Assembly (NCBI GenBank): GCA_013397935.1
Contig: VZRN01000255.1
Span: forward strand, 772,672 to 836,671
Length of the DNA: 64,000 nucleotides
DNA from: Dasyornis broadbenti
Taxonomy: Eukaryota > Chordata > Aves > Passeriformes > Dasyornithidae
Reading direction: 5' to 3'
The notes below the pieces were generated by a model that saw only the letters and a list, made by a program, of their open reading frames with translations, was not told the origin of the DNA and did not search any database. Below, one piece after another: positions 59,216 through 64,000 of this stretch. The translations under genes and the position numbers were made by a program. Numbering within the stretch: position 1 is the first letter of the stretch; the number at the start of each line of letters is the position of its first letter.

Positions 59216-62200
59216 TAGATATATTATAAATAATATTCCTCATAGAGGTTTCATAAGTTTCTTGGTTTTTGCAGTTTTCTGAGAAAGTCTCTGGCATTCA
59301 TGCCCTGACGGCTGATTTCTCTTTGCTAAGTGACCCTGGTTCCCTATGAAAAATACAGCTGAGTCAGTAGCAGTCATGCTTAGCTTGATATTTTCCCTCT
59401 GGTTCTCTGCTCATTGGACTTTCAAGGTAAGAAAATTGTCATATGTCTGAGTGGAGAGGGGGATAGGGAAGATGGGCAAGTGTCAGGGTGTCCTTGATGC
59501 CCAAGCGGCTCAGGGGGTGCAGGAACGATTGCCTTTGTTGTCCCTTCTCTTCTGATCAGGTAAAAATCCTCTCTCAGCCTATCAAACTGTCTCCAAAGCC
59601 ATCCTACCCACGTGGGTCTGGTCCTTAGTTGAGGTACAAACGGTAGGGGTGGAAAGAGCAAGGTCTACTAAACCAGGAGAGGTGTAGGAGAGGGGGTGTT
59701 TTGGTTTGGGAGCTTCCTTTTATCATTGGGTTTCTCTGACTCAGTCTTACTGGCTTGATTGAGTGGGTAGCTCTGTGTGCAGTCTTGATCTAGATGTCTC
59801 AAGAGGATGCAGTTGCCTAAGGATTTTCATTAAGAGTTCGTGTGGTTTTTAAAAGCTCTTACTGAGGCTTATTCAGGGAAAGAGGCCTTACACTGGGAGC
59901 AGTGTTGGGAAAGGCTTGTTTAGATGCGCTCTGTCTTCCCCTCAGCATGCTGGTGACCATGGTGTCGGCTCCATTGATGATGGGTTAGGAGCAGCTCCAC
60001 CCAGGGGCAATTGCAGTGCCTCGGATTAAAGTCACCATCCTCTGTGGTGGATGGTGACTTTGAGGGCCTGGGTTTTTTTTCATGGCTTTGGATAATCCCA
60101 AGATAATATGTGGGGAGACAGCAACAACATTTTTCAGTAATAAGAACGTTTTAACTCTTGCCAGTGTAAAGTGCATCACTGGAATTGGTGTCTGAGGCAC
60201 GTCCAGCATTTCCATAATTTCTCCCTCCCACAGCACAACCCAAAGAACATGTTCTTCTCCCCACTGCCAGGCTGCCTACGTCATGAAGCCCTGTGCTGCT
60301 GAGCTTTGCTGATTTTGAGTCAGCACTGCAGGATCCCTCCAGAAAGACAGACCATGCAAGCTCTAGATCAGATGGTCAGAAAATAAGAAGAGACACCACA
60401 GACTGTGTCAGTAGTCCTCGAGCTCATCTTGCTCATTGCAAGCACAAAATAGATTCTCCCTGTGACAGCATGGGCTGTTACTTTCTCTGTGATGGTCCTG
60501 ACAGTAAATGTCACAATGAGAGACCCTGGAGATGGTTCTGCAGGTGGGCATCAGCTCCTTTGTCTTTGGGCCTTGTCTTGAATGTCCCATTCCTCTGAGA
60601 ATGGGGCAACATGTTCTCCTATGCCATTCCCAGCTGGGCCATATGCCCATCCACTCCTAGGTTTCCCAGGGCAACCTTCACCTACATAGCCCAGCTAGCT
60701 CAGATGTAGCTAAACGCCATTAGGCATTTGAAGGGAAAGGAGTTGGGAAGCGGTCAATCTCTACTGTATCTGGCACTAACAAGTCGATGGAGGTGGTATG
60801 GCCAGACACCACTTGGGTGTGTCGTGCGTGTTGGTGACCTGCTGGAGCATGTCCTTCCCAGCTGGTCTCTGCACCTGCTTTTCCTTTCCATGGCAACCAG
60901 GACAGACAGGTGTGGGAAGGACTGAGGCACAGGCTGTGTTTGTGCTGGTGTGGAGTCAGGTGTATCTGGACTGTTCCCAGGCAATAGAAATGTTCACAAA
61001 CCTGGCTGGCCACAGGGCATCCTACTGTCAGTTCCACACACTGCCCAAGTGACTGTGTGCCTGTGAAAGGCTGGGGTAGCCGCACTGTGTTGGGTACTCC
61101 ACACACCACCTCCACTTCTGGAGGATCTAGGTGTGCCTGTGCTGCTGCTAGCAGCTATATCAAAGGAATTCTATAAGCTTCAATGTCTTCAGTGGCTAGG
61201 TGACAGAGACTCAATATCAAGAAAGGAGAAAAAAGAAGCCTTTATGAGAGCACTAGTTTTTAAACATATTCGCATTCATTATCTGGGTTTATATTTTCTT
61301 TTTTAATGATGAAGGACCACCAGAAGAGATTGCTCCAGCTGCAGTAATAAAGATCAGAAGATGTATGATGGCTGGTTCTTGAGCTGGATTATTTTTCTCA
61401 TTCCTTCTGAATTGTTTGTGTTTGTAGTTGCCAAAAAAACCCTAACTTACAGCATGCAAGGAGTATCTCACCAATGAGCAAAGCATCCTTAAACATCCTG
61501 AAACTCTGGTGAGAGACTGTTTGCAAGGAGAAACTAAACACAAGAAGGGATTTATCTGTTATGGAGGGCTTTTTGGGCTGGACATCAGAAGCATCCTGGA
61601 GCTGACATGCCAGAGACAGTCAGACTCCTTGCCTTCAGAACTGAAAGCTGGTGATAGTGTAAGAAAAATCTGCAGAGAACAAAGATCCCTCTTCAGGGGT
61701 TTCCTTTGCCAAAATTTTTATGTTATGAAACACAACTTCATGCTGAGTGAATCATTCCCAGTTGCGTCTACCACAGCTGCTCAGAAGACATAACATCATC
61801 CAACAGTTACCATGCTCAGCATCTCAGTATCTGGAAATACACACAGAAAACACGACAAGCAAACCTGCCAGCCTCCACTGAGCATTCAAGCCTTGAGTGA
61901 TGCAATATGAGTGGTGGACCAAGGTCCAGAGCTTTATTTCTCAGCTTCAGAAGTAAAGGCTCAAATTTTGCTCCTGTGAATGGGAATGTGACTTGTGTGA
62001 CCAGGCCCCTGTGTTAGGCAGCTTTATCCTTTCAGCTGTAAAATCAAAAGGAGAAGCAGTAGTGGAATTCTGGCCAGTTTTTCTGAAAGGCAGAAAGGGA
62101 AACTGAGACAAAGAAAGTTCCTAACGTTCTTTGGCGTCCTTGAGCTGTTGACAGGTGGACGAACAGATGTAGCTACATAACATCAGCTGAATGCAATTAA

Positions 62201-62847
62201 ATGTACTGCATGTCTTTGCAGACGTCCAGGAAGATTCCTGTATATACACAGCACAACTGTGTGAGAGGGACAGGACTGCACAACATCTTGGGACATTCAC
62301 AGCACCTGGCAGGTCATGCTCAGCACTGGTCAAGAAGCTGAAGCACCTCAAAAAATACCAGACTCTCTCAGGAAATCTGTACTTGCACTTCATTTGCACT
62401 GTCTTTTAAATAGTCCATCATTTAAACTGCCTCAGATATGATGCAGGAAATCAAACCACTGGCCCAGGGATGGTATCATTGTTGAAACAGCATCTGGATC
62501 CTCTTGACAGCGATTACACTTGGTTGTTTTGGATGGTTCCTATTCCCACTGCTATCAGCCAAAAAGTCAGCAGGTCGTTTCTATCTTGCCCATCCCGAAG
62601 GACCAAGAGAAGCATCAACAGCACTAGGAGGAAGAAAAAGTCTGATTCCTGCTCTGCTGCCAGCACAGCATGCTGTTGGTAGCGTAAAGGAATATGCACC
62701 TCAGAAGGAGATGCTGAACAGCAAAATCTGCACCCCTTTCTCCCAACACACTTAGGAACCAAAGCAAAATATAAGCTATGGTGACAGGATGGATGTTGAG
62801 GAAAGCAGAGGATATATCACGAAAATTAGTGGGGTAATGCATTGATT
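59216..62847. other. Unique DNA, no gene recognised
   Basis: No family is recognised. The frames at 60293-60598 (plus, 101 codons), 60720-61115 (minus, 131 codons) and 61509-61793 (plus, 94 codons) have no motif I know. The interval 60720-61115 is open on both strands, which points to composition rather than coding. Confidence 0.5.
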
Positions 62848-63400
62848 AAAATAAAATAATAAAATCATAGAAGGATAGAATGGTTTGGGACCTTAGAGAT
62901 CATCTAGTTCCAACCTCCTTACTGTGGTCAGGGACACATTTCATTAGACCAGCTTGCTCAAAGCCCCATTCAACCTGGCATTGAACACTTGCAAGAGTGG
63001 AGCATCCACAACTTCTCTGGGCAACCTGCTCCAGTGTCTCACCACTCTCACAGTAAAGAAGTTCTTCTTAATTTGTATCTAAACTTTCCCCTCTTTCAGT
63101 TTCAAGCCTTTTCACTTTGTCCTATCACTACATTGTCAAAAGTCCCGCTCCAGCTCTCCTGTAGCCCCCTTAAGATACTGGAAGGTGCTATAATGTCTCT
63201 CTGGAGCCTTTTCTTCTCCAGACTGAAATACCCCCATCTCTCTCAGCCTGTCATCATGGGAGAGGTGCTCCAGCCCTCTGACCATCTTCGTAGCCCTTCT
63301 CAGGACTCTCTCCAACAGGTCCAAGTCTTTCTTATGTTGGAGGCCCCAGAGATGGACAGAGCTCCCTTGGTGGGATCTCAGGAGAGCAGGAGAGGATCAC
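62848..63400 (-). mobile_element. CR1 LINE copy (0.55 kb) with 3' tail
   Basis: The reversed tail 'aaaatcatagaaggatagaa' and 'tggtttgggaccttagagatc' is followed by 'catctagttccaacctcctt', 'ctctgggcaacctgctccag' and 'cacagtaaagaagttcttct', then 'cttcgtagcccttctcagga'. It is 5'-truncated near 63400. This copy explains the long plus-strand frame at 62989-63489, which is antisense read-through. Confidence 0.97.
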
Positions 63401-64000
63401 AGTCGTGCAATGCTCCCCTTCTCGCTGCAACACCACTTCATCCGGCAATCACAGCCTCATGCGGTCTCAAACTGGGGCTCAAAAGCTGATGTGAAGAGTG
63501 GAATTTCCTTCTGCTGTCTCTCTATGACTCTAGCATTGTTTTGGACTGAAAAATTAACTTTGTCTGGAAGTACCAGGCGTTCTCTGAATGACAGGAAAAC
63601 ATGCATATGAAGGTAGATCATTTGCTGCTGCTTAAGGATCCCAGTCACTTAAGGACTTCATTTCCTATTCTTGTGTCTCCTTCAAGCTCACAAGTTTACT
63701 GTTGCTTTAATTTTCTATGCATATAGCTATTCTTAGATTTTGCCTCCTGGAAATTTGAGGAAACATACCAAAGTACTTTTTAAGGGGTATGTGGTCCCTT
63801 GAGGGACCTAGAGGCATTGCTAGCAATTTAACTGTCAGGAGCTTTATTTTTTAGAATAAATATGGTGGTGCTTTTTAAACTACATTTTTTACTATGATAT
63901 TTCCACAGTAAAGAACCCTGATCTTCAGCTCCATGAGTAGAGACATGCAGGAACAATAAATGGAGAAATGGCAGTAAATGGGAACACGGCATGTTATACA
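63401..64000. other. Unique DNA to the window end, nothing recognised
   Basis: No gene or repeat is recognised in the last 600 bases. A polyadenylation-like AATAAA at about 63955 has no associated coding sequence. Confidence 0.6.

Noticed and set aside
60720..61115. Minus frame of 131 codons opposed by plus frames of 65 and 84 codons
   Set aside because: Open in several frames on both strands, no recognisable domain and no splice context.
62989..63489. Plus-strand frame of 166 codons
   Set aside because: It runs antisense through the minus-strand CR1 copy at 62848-63400; its openness reflects the CR1 sequence, not a gene.
1..64000. CRISPR array, operon, phage or plasmid-type system
   Set aside because: No regularly spaced repeats with unique spacers, no dense gene packing or ribosome-binding sites; the transposons are those of bird nuclear DNA.

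Overview
The window looks like nuclear DNA of a bird. The evidence is about a dozen fragments of the CR1 LINE retrotransposon, most with the avian CR1 3' tail (direct or reversed repeats of ATTCTATGA/TTCTGTGA next to a 'ggttggaagggacc' block), plus a piece of an LTR type that is common in avian genomes. CpG looks scarce, simple repeats are few, and there is no bacterial, viral or organellar gene organisation. The species cannot be told from the sequence.

I find no protein-coding exon, tRNA, rRNA or CRISPR array that I can support. The open frames are mostly under 150 codons. The longer ones are antisense to CR1, translated microsatellite, or have no family I recognise. The window is best described as intergenic or deep intronic sequence whose recognisable content is dead transposable elements, tandem repeats and unclassified unique DNA.

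Layout: 1-8.9 kb is unique DNA with one plus-strand CR1 fragment (5.0-5.5 kb) and a 40-50 bp minisatellite (6.6 kb). At 8.9-10.1 kb lies a minus-strand piece of a longer CR1 that spans the ORF1 (SGNH-esterase) to ORF2 (endonuclease) junction, a part usually lost by 5' truncation. At 12.8-18.9 kb is a repeat-rich pocket: two old CR1 tails, a degenerate array of about 175 bp units, a compound GATA/CATA microsatellite and an LTR fragment. At 18.8-41 kb is mainly unique DNA, with a 187-codon open frame of unknown meaning (28.9-29.5 kb), CR1 pieces at 29.6, 30.4, 33.8, 34.2 and 35.7 kb, and a striking imperfect inverted repeat with 54 bp arms at 36.46-36.60 kb. At 41-56 kb is mostly unique DNA with one plus-strand CR1 (41.9 kb). 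At 56.3-63.4 kb are three sizeable minus-strand CR1 copies, one of 1.7 kb that still encodes the reverse transcriptase FADD motif.

The two observations most worth checking are the 54 bp-arm inverted repeat at 36459-36599 (candidate ancient palindromic element, hairpin RNA or conserved noncoding element) and the CR1 ORF1/ORF2 junction relic at 8870-10075. I did not see a new multi-gene system here. All family assignments come from recall of consensus sequences, not from a database search.
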